DNA from: JAJFUB01 sp964622325
Lineage (GTDB): Bacteria; Armatimonadota; Zipacnadia; Zipacnadales; UBA11051
Assembly (NCBI GenBank): GCA_964622325.1
Contig: CAZUOJ010000032.1
Span: 1-31,469 of the forward strand
Length of the DNA: 31,469 bases
Reading direction: 5' to 3'
In this document: one piece after another, positions 16,325 through 24,816 of the stretch
How positions within the stretch are numbered: position 1 is the first letter of the stretch
Layout of the letters: the number at the start of each line of letters is the position of its first letter
The notes under the pieces: model-generated
What the model was told of the DNA's origin: nothing
Database searches by the model: none
Seen by the model: the letters and a program-made list of their open reading frames with translations, nothing else
Position numbers and translations under genes: made by a program

Positions 16325-16462
16325 ACCGCCTCTTCCTTTCTTATCAGTCTGCCTTTGCGCAATGATTTTTGATATTTAAGCGCAATTCGATGATCAGAAG
16401 AGCCGTGGCTTCGCGCGGGACAACACACAGGGCTTCTTTTTTCCTTAAAGAGGCAAACACGA

Positions 16463-16490
16463 ATTATTTTTGCTCTGGCCCTCCAGTCAA
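16463..16490 (-). promoter_or_regulatory. probable promoter of the FGGY kinase gene
   Basis: On the minus strand, TTGACT (16490-16485) and AATAAT (16468-16463) are separated by 16 nt; each matches 5 of 6 consensus bases. The leader would be about 130 nt. Confidence 0.45.
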
Positions 16491-16584
16491 GCCACAGGAG
16501 AAAAGCTGACCCGCTAGTTACAATTCTTAGCGGCAGCTTATCAAGCTCTGTGCGCTTTGCTCAATGCTTTGGCCCGGCAACTGA

Positions 16585-16605
16585 AAAAAACTGATACTGT
16601 TTTTT
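16585..16605 (-). terminator. weak terminator after the nitroreductase gene
   Basis: On the minus strand, AAAAAAC pairs with GTTTTTT around a 7-nt loop, ending in seven T. The stem has one GC pair only, so it is a weak candidate. It lies about 30 nt past the stop codon. Confidence 0.4.
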
Positions 16606-16636
16606 AGTTTAGCTTATTGTTGCGGTGCGCGCTGCG

Positions 16637-17137
16637 CTACCATTTTTCCCAGTGCACATGTTCCATCGGCCCGGGGCCTTTATTTTGTCCTTCTGAAGCG
16701 GGATAGCCCAGGGGGAACAGGCACAGGACACGGATGCAATCGGGAATGCCCAGGATTTTGCGCACCATCTCCTCCCTTTCATAGCCCCGTTCATCGCTCC
16801 CACGAATGCCAATCCAGCATGTGCCCAGCCCCAGGGCGGCGGCTTGGATCATTGCATTTTCCGTGGCGGCGCTGCAATCCTCAATCCACCAGTGAGGCGA
16901 TTCGCGCTCATTGCCGCACACAACAATCGTCACGGGCGCCTCAGCCACAAATTTCCCAAATTGCGCCAGGGCCTGTCGTTTGGCCGGATCTGTCACGACA
17001 ATGATATGCCAGGGGCGCGCATTGCCCCCGGAGGGGGCGGCGAAAGCCGCTTTCAGGATTTCCAGGATAGCTTCTTTTGGCACAGGATCCGGCTTGTATT
17101 GCCGTACGCTGCGTCGCTTTCGAATCGCCTCTAACAT
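16637..17137 (-). CDS. nitroreductase-family FMN-dependent oxidoreductase
   Basis: A 166-aa protein, on the short side for the family. The N-terminal AIRKRRSVRQYKPDPVP segment binds FMN phosphate. PSGGNARPWHIIVVTDP, the central ATENAMIQAAALGLGTCWIG and the C-terminal LFPLGYPA are family hallmarks. Such enzymes reduce nitro groups, quinones or flavins with NAD(P)H, usually as dimers. AAGGAGG lies 9 nt before the ATG. It follows plsC by 131 nt on the same strand. A specific substrate cannot be inferred. Confidence 0.9.
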   Translation of the reverse strand: MLEAIRKRRSVRQYKPDPVPKEAILEILKAAFAAPSGGNARPWHIIVVTDPAKRQALAQFGKFVAEAPVTIVVCGNERESPHWWIEDCSAATENAMIQAAALGLGTCWIGIRGSDERGYEREEMVRKILGIPDCIRVLCLFPLGYPASEGQNKGPGPMEHVHWEKW

Positions 17138-17268
17138 CCGCCGATTCCTCCTTTTTTATTTGTTGCTCGCGCCCCTTTTCTTCGCCACACGCCTCCTTTT
17201 AGCTGTTATGAACTATGTGCTCTTTTTAATTTTAATTCGCTTCCAGCGATTTCCGGCCAAATCGTATG

Positions 17269-18006
17269 CTAATTGTCGTCTTGTCTGCTCCAGCTGGATT
17301 GGAAACGAGGCGCAGGCGGCGTTTCGCCCCTGCGCTCATATTGCTGGCGTTGCAGCGCCGCAATCGCCTCCATCACTTTTTCTGTAAAGGCTTCCAGTTG
17401 TTGCTTGTCTAATCTTCCCTCCCCGAATTGTTGCGGAAAAATCGGCGGCCCAAAATCCACTTGCACATGCCCCCGATGCAGGCCCAGGCGTCCCGGCGGC
17501 ATGATTTTATTCGTATCTTTGATCGCCGCCGGGATGATGGGAACGCCGGCCCGGGAGGCTAAAAGCGCGGGCCCGATGTTCCCGGGCTGTAAAGCCCCAT
17601 CCAGGCTGCGGCCGCCCTCCGGAAACACAATCAACAATTCGCCCTGGCGCAGCAACTGCAGCCCATGGCGAATCGCCTCCAGATCGCTTGTGTCGCGCTC
17701 GACTGGAAAGGCATAGCATTTGCGGATAAGCCAGCCGAAAAGGGGAATCTCAAACAGCTCTTTTTTCGCCATATAATAAGTGCGGCGGGGCAAAATCGCC
17801 GTCCCCAGGACAGGCGGATCCAGATACGAAACATGATTGGCGCAAATGACGGCTCCGCCCTGTTTGGGGACATGTTCCTTGCCGCGCACTTCAAAGCCCC
17901 CCATAATCCGGCACAGGGCCCATGTTAGAAAGCCCCCGAGATAATAATGGGGCCATGTCCAGGGGCGGACGGGCTCAGGCGCTTTGTTCAGGCTTTTTTT
18001 AGACAT
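17269..18006 (-). CDS. plsC: 1-acyl-sn-glycerol-3-phosphate acyltransferase (PlsC family)
   Basis: This enzyme acylates lysophosphatidic acid to phosphatidic acid at the inner membrane. The acyltransferase motifs are CANHVSYLDPP (NHx4D), FPVERDTSD, IVFPEGGRS and GVPIIPAAI. The start is set at ATG 18006, giving 245 aa, because the longer frame lies inside tyrA-cmk. ATGTCTAA overlaps the upstream stop by 8 nt, implying translational coupling. The C-terminal tail is Arg/Gln-rich. A cmk-plsC order is common in many bacterial phyla and supports the assignment. Confidence 0.93.
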   Translation of the reverse strand: MSKKSLNKAPEPVRPWTWPHYYLGGFLTWALCRIMGGFEVRGKEHVPKQGGAVICANHVSYLDPPVLGTAILPRRTYYMAKKELFEIPLFGWLIRKCYAFPVERDTSDLEAIRHGLQLLRQGELLIVFPEGGRSLDGALQPGNIGPALLASRAGVPIIPAAIKDTNKIMPPGRLGLHRGHVQVDFGPPIFPQQFGEGRLDKQQLEAFTEKVMEAIAALQRQQYERRGETPPAPRFQSSWSRQDDN

Positions 18007-19552
18007 TTTGCCGTTCGCGGACAATCTGCACAATTTGGGCCACAACTTGCGCTGCTGTCAGATCATCGCTGCATATTTCAATGGCATCTGCGGCGCGCCG
18101 CAAGGGCGCCACCGTTCGCGATGAATCGCGCTGATCGCGCACATTCTGCTCGTGCAAAATTTCCTCATAGCTCACTTCAATGCCCATTGCGCGCATTTGC
18201 CGATAGCGGCGCCGCGCCCGTTCTTCCGGGCTGGCTGTCAGGAATATCTTGACTTCTGCATCGGGCAGCACTACAGTGCCAATATCCCGGCCTTCCATCA
18301 CAACGCCGCCGCCCGCAGCCATCTGTCGTTGCGCGATGACAAGATTATGTCGCACGAGAGGAATCGCCGACACAGGCGAGGACAGGCGCCCCACTTCTGG
18401 CAGCCGCACCACGGCCTCCACATCCTGGCCATTAACAAACAAATGAAGCTCGTTGTTCACAGGGCGAAATTCAAAATGCAGCTCTCCGGATAGCTTGCCG
18501 ATGGCCGCATCGTCCCGCCCGGGAACAAGCTTCTTTTGCATCGCAAAATAGGCCACAGCCCGATACATCGCCCCTGTGTCAATATATGTATAGCCTAATT
18601 CCTCCGCCACTAGGCGCGCCACAGTGCTTTTGCCCGCGCCTGCCGGACCATCAATAGCTATTCTCAAGCCCTGACACACGGACTCGCTGCCCCACGCCTT
18701 GACAAACTCCTCGCGAAAATTGCGCCCTTCGGAAAGCAAAGCCTCAAGCTTCGCGATGTCTTCAGCTTCAATAGCCGTTCGCAGCTGTCCCAACGCTTTT
18801 TCGGCCTGAAGACATGCTGCCAGCACTTCTTCCCGATTGCTGAGAAAGATGTCCCGCCACAATTCCGGCGCAGCGGAGGCAATGCGCGTGCTATCGCGCA
18901 GGCCTCCCCCGGAAAAGCTGGCGAGCACATCGGGCTTCTCGCCAGCCCGGCTCAGGCCTAAAACAAGCGCCGCGATCCATAAATGCGGAAGATGGCTTGT
19001 CAGGGCAACAAGGCGATCATGCTCTTCAGGCGTTGTGATAATCGGCCGGGCGTCTAATGATTTGACAAAATCGATCAGCCGCGCCAAGAGCTCTTCATCG
19101 GCCTCTACAGGCGTCAAAATATAGGATCGCCCTGAAAACAAATCCGCCCGCGCCGCCAGCACGCCGCTTTTTTCTGAGCCGGCCATAGGATGTCCGCCAA
19201 TGAAGCTCGCCGGCAAAAAATGCGCTCCTTCGCGGCACACTACGCTTTTGACGCTGCCCGCGTCTGTAACAGTGCAGCCAATTTCTACTACGGGCGCAAT
19301 TTGCTCCATTATAAAAGGCATCGTGCCCACGGGCGTAGCAATATAAATCAAATTTGCGCCACGCACTGCCGCCAGCAAATCATCCGTTATCTGATCCACA
19401 GCCCCCGCCGCCAAAGCCGCCTGGCGGGAGCTTTCCGAGCGGCTATAGCCGACAATTTCCTCCGCCAATCCGCGCTTGCGGGCGGCCAAGCCAAGGGAGC
19501 CCCCGATTAGCCCCAGCCCGATTATTGCGATTCGTTCATATAAAGCACTCAT
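17999..19552 (-). CDS. fused prephenate dehydrogenase - cytidylate kinase (TyrA::Cmk)
   Basis: A 517-aa bifunctional protein. Residues 1 to about 285 are prephenate dehydrogenase (NAD(P)-dependent, tyrosine branch): Rossmann motif IIGLGLIGGSLG, IGGHPMAGSEKSG, LTSHLPHL and FSGGGLRDSTRIA. No ACT domain is present. From about residue 296 it is cytidylate kinase (CMP/dCMP phosphorylation): P-loop IDGPAGAGKST at 300-310, YIDTGAMYRAVA, VMEGRDIGTVVLPDAEVKIFLTA and RRYRQMRAMG. The linker is under ten residues. An in-frame GTG and TTG near the junction could allow internal initiation of Cmk, but no good ribosome site is there. AGGA precedes the ATG. plsC overlaps its end. Confidence 0.95.
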   Translation of the reverse strand: MSALYERIAIIGLGLIGGSLGLAARKRGLAEEIVGYSRSESSRQAALAAGAVDQITDDLLAAVRGANLIYIATPVGTMPFIMEQIAPVVEIGCTVTDAGSVKSVVCREGAHFLPASFIGGHPMAGSEKSGVLAARADLFSGRSYILTPVEADEELLARLIDFVKSLDARPIITTPEEHDRLVALTSHLPHLWIAALVLGLSRAGEKPDVLASFSGGGLRDSTRIASAAPELWRDIFLSNREEVLAACLQAEKALGQLRTAIEAEDIAKLEALLSEGRNFREEFVKAWGSESVCQGLRIAIDGPAGAGKSTVARLVAEELGYTYIDTGAMYRAVAYFAMQKKLVPGRDDAAIGKLSGELHFEFRPVNNELHLFVNGQDVEAVVRLPEVGRLSSPVSAIPLVRHNLVIAQRQMAAGGGVVMEGRDIGTVVLPDAEVKIFLTASPEERARRRYRQMRAMGIEVSYEEILHEQNVRDQRDSSRTVAPLRRAADAIEICSDDLTAAQVVAQIVQIVRERQNV

Positions 19553-19587
19553 CAGCTTCCTGCTCTCACATCCTTAAAAATACAATG

Positions 19588-19602
19588 TCACAATAATTGT
19601 GA
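19588..19602. promoter_or_regulatory. perfect 15-nt dyad, possible operator
   Basis: TCACAATAATTGTGA is a perfect 7-1-7 inverted repeat, 36-50 nt upstream of tyrA-cmk in the 132-nt gap after aroF. Its form fits a dimeric repressor site. I cannot name the regulator. Confidence 0.4.
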
Positions 19603-19684
19603 GCTACGCCCCAAACGATTCAATATATTCACATTATTTGTTAATTGTTTGTAGTTTGCCCGCCTCGCGCCAAAGAGCCCAGGA

Positions 19685-20707
19685 CTATAAAGTTCGTTCT
19701 AATATCGCTGCCAGCTGGCGAATTTCTTCCATCAATGCCGCAAAGCGCTTTGGCGTCAAGGATTGCGGGCCATCACAGCGAGCTTGATCGGGATGTGGAT
19801 GCACTTCAATCATCAGGCCATCGGCTCCGGAGGCGACAGCGGCTAATGCCATCGGCCCGACAAGCTTATGAGTGCCTGTGGCATGACTCGGATCAGCGAT
19901 AATCGGCAAATGTGTCTCTAGTTTTGCGGCGGCCAGACCCGCCAAATCCAATGTAAAACGCGTGATGTTATCAAAAGAGCGAATGCCGCGCTCACACAGG
20001 ATGATGTTTAAATTGCCTGTAATGGCAATGTATTCGGCGGCTTTAAGCCATTCCTCGACAGTGGCGGCAAAGCCGCGTTTTAGTAAAACAGGCTTTCCAG
20101 TGGCGCCAGCCTCCCGCAAAAGATCAAAATTAGCCATGTTGCGCGTGCCAATTTGGATAGCGTCGCACAGCTCGGCCACAAGCTCCACTTGGCGCGGATC
20201 CATAGCCTCTGTGATTGTCGGCAAGCCTACTTCCTGGCCAATTTCGGCCAGCATTTTCACGCCTTCATCCCGCAAGCCCTGGAAATCATAGGGAGAAGTG
20301 CGCGGCTTAAAGGCTCCGCCGCGCAAAACATGCGCTCCTGCTTCCTTCACAGCACGCGCCGCCTCCCGCAATTGTTTCTCTGACTCAATCGTGCAGGGCC
20401 CGGCAATAATTCCCAGCAGGCCCGGGCCAAATTTCGCTGCGCCAATGCGCACAGTGGAGCCCTGGGGATGATGATCGCGGCTGACGAGCTTGTATGGCTT
20501 GAGGATAGGCACAACGCGCTCCACGCCCGGCAGCTGCGATAGCTGTTCCGCGATTTGTTGCTTCTCCCGTTCGTTCGCGCCAATCGCGCCAATTATTGTT
20601 CGCTCCACGCCTCGGGAGATATGATGGCCGTAGCCGCGTGCCTCCAGGCGCTTGATCACTTCTTGTATCTGCTTTTCTGTAGCCCCCTGGGCCATGACTA
20701 TAATCAC
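19685..20707 (-). CDS. aroF: 3-deoxy-7-phosphoheptulonate (DAHP) synthase, type I-beta
   Basis: It condenses phosphoenolpyruvate and erythrose 4-phosphate, the first step of the shikimate pathway. Length is 340 aa. Residues 1-70 form the ferredoxin-like regulatory domain seen in feedback-inhibited I-beta enzymes (MIIVMAQGATEKQI..., YGHHISRGVERTIIG). The barrel follows with IIAGPCTIES, LRGGAFKPRTSPYDFQG, IQIGTRNMANFDLL, VLLKRGFAAT and IADPSHATGTH. Translation starts at GTG 20707, with AGGAGG 9 nt upstream. It sits between hisC and tyrA-cmk on the same strand. The regulatory domain implies allosteric inhibition by tyrosine or phenylalanine (family knowledge). Confidence 0.95.
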   Translation of the reverse strand: MIIVMAQGATEKQIQEVIKRLEARGYGHHISRGVERTIIGAIGANEREKQQIAEQLSQLPGVERVVPILKPYKLVSRDHHPQGSTVRIGAAKFGPGLLGIIAGPCTIESEKQLREAARAVKEAGAHVLRGGAFKPRTSPYDFQGLRDEGVKMLAEIGQEVGLPTITEAMDPRQVELVAELCDAIQIGTRNMANFDLLREAGATGKPVLLKRGFAATVEEWLKAAEYIAITGNLNIILCERGIRSFDNITRFTLDLAGLAAAKLETHLPIIADPSHATGTHKLVGPMALAAVASGADGLMIEVHPHPDQARCDGPQSLTPKRFAALMEEIRQLAAILERTL

Positions 20708-20832
20708 AAAGCAAAGCCTCCTGTGTTGTTCGTCAAAAGATTATGGCTGTCTTCTTCCCTTCGCCTTCTTCGTGTGTATATAAGCTATGGCGACTAAAGA
20801 GAATGAGCCCTTCTGGCGCTTATGTAACTATT

Positions 20833-21930
20833 TTAGGCTAGGCCGAGCACATCACGCAAGGCGCTGATGAATTTCTGATTCTGTTCTTGCGTGCCAAACG
20901 ACACGCGTATCCATGTATTCAATCCCCAAATATCTCCTGTGCGTACTGTAATGCCCCGCTTCATCAATTCTTCAAACACAAAATGACAATCCTGTTTTAC
21001 GTTAACGAGCACGAAATTAGCCTGTGTGGGCACATAGTCCAGGCCCATGGCCTCAAATTCGCGATACCAATAATTTTTAGCCAGGCGCGCTTCTTGTTGT
21101 GTACGCAGCACATGCTCTTCATCATCCAGCGCTGCCAACGCCGCCGCCTGGGCGATAGAGCTGACATTAAAAGGAGGGCGAACAAGCTTAAGGCCTTCCG
21201 CCACATGGGGCCCTGCCGCACAATAGCCAATCCGCAAGCCGGCCAGCCCGTAAATTTTGCTGAAAGTCCGCATCACAACAACATTCCGCCCCGCGCGCAC
21301 ATATTCCAGGCAATTCGGAAATTCCGGATCCTCGACATATTCATAATAGGCTTCATCAAAAAGCACAATCACATCTTCTGGCACGCGCGCCATAAACTCC
21401 TCTACATCCCTTTGGCGCACAATTGTCCCTGTAGGATTACATGGATTGCCAATAATGATCAGTTTTGTTTTGTCTGTCACAGCCTTTAACATGCCTTCCA
21501 AATCGTGCTCAAAGCCCCGCCCTGGGATTTCTTTAGCTACAGCATCACAAATATGGGCCGTCATTGGATATAGCGCAAAAGGATATTCCGAATAAATAAT
21601 TTCTTCCCCCGGATTGACGAACGCCAGGCCTAACATATGAATAAGCTCATCCGAGCCGCGGCCAATGAGGATATTGTCCGCCGAAACATCAAGCCGCTCC
21701 GCTAATTTAGCTGTCAGTTCCCGACAAATCGGATCGGGATAGATGTGCACATCCCCAAGCGCCTGTTGCATCGCCTGCACAGCCTTTGGCGATGGGCCTA
21801 ATGGATTTTCATTCGAAGCGAGCTTAATGACTTCCGTAATCCCGTATTGTTCTATGACTTCTTTGGAAAATTTGCCCGGCGAATAAGGCGTAATCCGCCG
21901 CACTGATTGACGCACAAGATCCTTAGCCAT
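20833..21930 (-). CDS. hisC: histidinol-phosphate / aromatic aminotransferase (HisC family)
   Basis: A PLP-dependent class I/II aminotransferase of 365 aa. Motifs are LASNENPLGPSPKA, ILIGRGSDELIHML, IIGNPCNPTGT, VLFDEAYYEYV and TFSKIYGLAGLRIGY, which contains the PLP-binding Lys. The ATG at 21930 is chosen over a GTG at 21945 because AGGAGA lies just ahead of it. It leads the aromatic cluster hisC-aroF-tyrA::cmk and no other his gene is near. It may therefore act on 4-hydroxyphenylpyruvate/phenylpyruvate as well as, or instead of, imidazole acetol phosphate. That role is inferred from context; HisC-family enzymes are known to have such overlap. Confidence 0.92.
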   Translation of the reverse strand: MAKDLVRQSVRRITPYSPGKFSKEVIEQYGITEVIKLASNENPLGPSPKAVQAMQQALGDVHIYPDPICRELTAKLAERLDVSADNILIGRGSDELIHMLGLAFVNPGEEIIYSEYPFALYPMTAHICDAVAKEIPGRGFEHDLEGMLKAVTDKTKLIIIGNPCNPTGTIVRQRDVEEFMARVPEDVIVLFDEAYYEYVEDPEFPNCLEYVRAGRNVVVMRTFSKIYGLAGLRIGYCAAGPHVAEGLKLVRPPFNVSSIAQAAALAALDDEEHVLRTQQEARLAKNYWYREFEAMGLDYVPTQANFVLVNVKQDCHFVFEELMKRGITVRTGDIWGLNTWIRVSFGTQEQNQKFISALRDVLGLA

Positions 21931-22157
21931 ATTTTTCTCCTGCACAATTCTTATAAATTTAAAAAGCTGGCGCTTTTTGCTTTTAGCTATGTATCACAAA
22001 TGAACGGACTTTACAAGCTAAAAGTCGTTTTAAGTGCGAATGTCCTGCCCGCTTTCCTGTTTCTTGCAGAGTCTGTTATTTACTTTTAAAAAAATAACAG
22101 GAAAGAAAATAATTCTTTGAGAAATAAAACATAATCATTGGCCTAGGAGATTTCGTG
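21931..22157. other. divergent spacer with hairpins between hisC and the GH gene
   Basis: A 227-nt region with no gene. AAAAAGC/GCTTTTT (21961-21967 and 21972-21978) is a terminator-like hairpin inside the hisC leader. Further right, the arm at 22092-22105 can pair with either CTTTCCTGTT (22052-22061) or CTGTTATTT (22073-22081), giving mutually exclusive stems. AGGAGA (22145-22150) is the ribosome site for the GH gene. Confidence 0.45.
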
Positions 22158-23078
22158 ATGAAAAGATATCTTTTCCTGTTAATTTTGGGGAGCGGCCTTG
22201 CGGCTATGCCTTCTTTTTGTCAGACGGCTGACAATATGCTTCAGAATCCCCATTTTGCAGAGGATACGGATGCAGATGGCCTGGCGGATGGCTGGGAATT
22301 TGCGCCCGGCGGAGCACGCGACAAGATGGAAGTGAGCTTTGCGCGGGAGCCTCTTGAGACAGGACGCTTTGCCCAACGGATTATGTGCACGCGCTTTGAA
22401 GGCGGCCATGTAATGATTTGCCAGCTGGGCAGCGTAAAAGTGATTGAAGGCCGCTGGTACGAATGCTCTCTGCGCTATCGGGGCGAAAATCTGGATGTCG
22501 CTTCTGTGGGCTTGCATGACACGAATGGCTGGCGGCATCTGGGCTTATGGAAATCTTTCAGTCCACGGCGCTATTGGCGGATATTACGCGTACGCTTCCA
22601 GGCGGATCACACGGCAGACGAGACGACTAGATTTCAAATATGGTTCACAAGCACAGGGACATTGTGGATTGCTGATGTAAGCTTACGAGAAATCCCCGCG
22701 CCGCCGCCGGCCAATGTGATCCCCGATGTGGGGCATAAAAATCTTTTGCCTAATGCTGGCTTTGAAGCCCTGGGAGGCTGGGGGATGGCTAATTTCTGGA
22801 CATACGGCTGGAATGTAGCGCCCCAAAAAGGCATGGGGAGCAGTCATTGTGCAGCGATTGTCTGGCGGCCTGATGATCCCAAGCTGGGCTATTATTTTGA
22901 TTATTTTGATCCCGTGGAGCGGCCTCTGGACAAGCCGTTTTTGCAAACAATAGGATATATCCCCATTAAGCCCGGCCAAACATATACGCTTTCTGTCTAT
23001 ATGCGTGCGAACAAAGCAGGCGCGCCGGCTATTTTAGCTTTTCGGGGGGCCCGGGATGTGGGGCGAAAAAAAGATTAA
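22158..23078 (+). CDS. N-terminal part of a frameshifted secreted glycoside hydrolase
   Basis: ATG 22158 has AGGAGA 7 nt upstream and opens a signal peptide (MKRYLFLLILGSGLAAMPSFC). Two beta-sandwich carbohydrate-binding-like modules follow, each starting with a NxxF-type segment (MLQNPHFAEDTDADGLADGW; LLPNAGFEALGGW) typical of CBM4/9/CBM16-like folds. The frame stops at 23076-23078 in the middle of the second module, right after an A7 tract (23066-23072). Removing one A would continue smoothly as VGRKKIKLTTEW into the downstream frame. It is therefore the first part of one gene of about 887 codons, not a complete protein. Confidence 0.75.
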   Translation: MKRYLFLLILGSGLAAMPSFCQTADNMLQNPHFAEDTDADGLADGWEFAPGGARDKMEVSFAREPLETGRFAQRIMCTRFEGGHVMICQLGSVKVIEGRWYECSLRYRGENLDVASVGLHDTNGWRHLGLWKSFSPRRYWRILRVRFQADHTADETTRFQIWFTSTGTLWIADVSLREIPAPPPANVIPDVGHKNLLPNAGFEALGGWGMANFWTYGWNVAPQKGMGSSHCAAIVWRPDDPKLGYYFDYFDPVERPLDKPFLQTIGYIPIKPGQTYTLSVYMRANKAGAPAILAFRGARDVGRKKD

Positions 23079-24816
23079 GCTCACAACGGAATGGGAGCGA
23101 TATAGTCTTACAGCAAAGGCTTCCGGCGAGCTTGTTGTGCCCCAAATCGGGCCCGATTTTGCCTGGCCCGAGGACAAAGAATTTGCCGGCTGCGTCACAT
23201 ATCTGGACAACGCCCAATTAGAAGCTGCTACAGGGCCAACGGAATTTGCCGTGCGGCCATTAGAGATTTTTGCGTCGCCTATCTGGCAGCCTTGTAGCCA
23301 TATCGCGTCCCAAAATATTCCCCTAAAGCCCGAAATTGTTTCCTCCACGGCGAACAAGGCTATTTTAGAGGCTGTAGTGACAGGACTGGCTGACGAAAAA
23401 GTGGGAGAATATAAGCAGAGTCTCATTTTAAAGCCGGGCCCCAATAAATGCCCCATTTCATTGCGCGTGCCCGGGCCAGGATTTTATCGTGTGCAGCTCT
23501 CTGTGCGGACGCCGTCCCACAGGGCGGAAACATCCGTGCGAAGCCTTGTATTTTTATCTCTCCCGACAGCCCCAGGCCCCTTTGGCCTCAATCATGCTTA
23601 TGCGTATGAGGGACAATTGGAGCTGGCCAAACAAATCGGCATCTTGTGGGTGCGTGATTGGTCCCTGAAATGGGAACATGTGGAGCCCCAAAAGGGCCAA
23701 TTCACATTTGTAAAAGCAGATTTTCAAATTAATAGGCCTCTGAAGATTGGAATGAATGTTCTCTGTATGTTTCCATTTCCCTCCTCCGAATGGGCTTCCA
23801 CGGCTCCGGCGGAATTGAAAACAAGCGGCTATCCGGGCAATCGCATCCGCCAGGCTTATGCGCCGCAAAATCCCCGCGATCTGGAAAATTATGTCGCGCA
23901 ATGTGTAGCGCGCTATAAAAATCGGATTCGTCATTGGGAAGTCTTTAACGAGTCCATTTTCACAAATTATTCTCTGCCGCGCAGTGCCGGCTATAAGCCA
24001 GAAGATTATATTCCGCTTTTACAGCATGTCTGGCAAGGCTGCAAGCAAACGGATCCCTCTTGTTATGTTATTGGCGGCTACAGCGCTCCTCCGCATATGT
24101 TAGAGCTTTATAAGCCCATGTTTACAAGCGGAGGCCTGCGCTTTTGTGATGCAGTGAGCATTCATTGGTATCCCGGCGAAGCCCCCGAAGGCATAACGGC
24201 CAGCCTCCAACGGCTGCAGGAGCTCATGCGGGCGCAGGGCAGCGAAAAGCCCCTATGGATGACGGAATTTGCCTATTATGCGGATGATGATCCGGATCCC
24301 ATTAAACGGGGCTGGCCCTCTTTCGTGGAAAGCGAATGGCAGCAAGCTGTCTGGAATATGCGCGCTTGCGTGCTGATGCTGGCTAATGGCGTCGAGAAAA
24401 TTTTTTATCACATCTGGCCAACGCGTTTGAACAGCGACATTGGCTCTATTATTTTCTTTGAATATGCCGGCGCTCCCCGCAAAATAGCCGCCACGCAGGC
24501 CGCTTTATCATATTTCCTGGGCGAAAAGCCGCGCTGCGTCTATCGGGGGCCTAATTTTGAGGAAGATAAGCATTTATATCTTTTTGCTGCGCCGCCATAT
24601 CTCAAACAGCCAGGGCGCCAGCCTACATATGTCGCTGTTGTCTGGGCCGAGGGCGAAGCAAGTGCGGGAAAAGCCCTTTCCGGCGCGCGCTATTTCAATT
24701 GCGGCGGGGCGCCTCTAACAGGGAAATCTATTCCATTAGGAGAAGCGCCTGTATTTGTGCTTCTTTCCGCCTCCAGCGCCACAGCCGCAGCCCGCGCGCT
24801 GCAGCATTCGCTTTAA
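23056..24816 (+). CDS. C-terminal part of the same gene: clan GH-A glycoside hydrolase domain
   Basis: This frame overlaps the previous one by 23 nt and continues it after a one-base shift. The ATG at 23056 has no ribosome site and is probably not a real start. Counting from it, residues 1-80 finish the binding module, about 85-170 form an Ig-like beta domain, and about 175-520 form a TIM barrel. HWEVFNES (Glu299, acid/base) and LWMTEFAY (Glu404, nucleophile), about 105 residues apart, fit clan GH-A, most like GH39/GH5-type enzymes. It has no C-terminal anchor. The product would be extracytoplasmic and act on plant- or microbial-type polysaccharides. Specificity cannot be assigned. Confidence 0.75.
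   Translation: MWGEKKIKLTTEWERYSLTAKASGELVVPQIGPDFAWPEDKEFAGCVTYLDNAQLEAATGPTEFAVRPLEIFASPIWQPCSHIASQNIPLKPEIVSSTANKAILEAVVTGLADEKVGEYKQSLILKPGPNKCPISLRVPGPGFYRVQLSVRTPSHRAETSVRSLVFLSLPTAPGPFGLNHAYAYEGQLELAKQIGILWVRDWSLKWEHVEPQKGQFTFVKADFQINRPLKIGMNVLCMFPFPSSEWASTAPAELKTSGYPGNRIRQAYAPQNPRDLENYVAQCVARYKNRIRHWEVFNESIFTNYSLPRSAGYKPEDYIPLLQHVWQGCKQTDPSCYVIGGYSAPPHMLELYKPMFTSGGLRFCDAVSIHWYPGEAPEGITASLQRLQELMRAQGSEKPLWMTEFAYYADDDPDPIKRGWPSFVESEWQQAVWNMRACVLMLANGVEKIFYHIWPTRLNSDIGSIIFFEYAGAPRKIAATQAALSYFLGEKPRCVYRGPNFEEDKHLYLFAAPPYLKQPGRQPTYVAVVWAEGEASAGKALSGARYFNCGGAPLTGKSIPLGEAPVFVLLSASSATAAARALQHSL

Larger units (their letters stand above)
16325..16636 (-). other. FGGY kinase upstream region
   Basis: A 312-nt gap with no gene. 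It contains the terminator-like hairpin after the nitroreductase gene (16585-16605), the predicted FGGY promoter (16463-16490), and a long imperfect AGAAGCC/GGCTCTTCT pairing in the FGGY leader (about 16399-16444). I see no known riboswitch. Confidence 0.5.

Noticed and set aside
23060..23078. Programmed -1 ribosomal frameshift at the A7 tract
   Set aside because: Joining the two halves needs a +1 (or -2) shift, or a transcript lacking one A, not the -1 shift typical of A-rich slippery heptamers.
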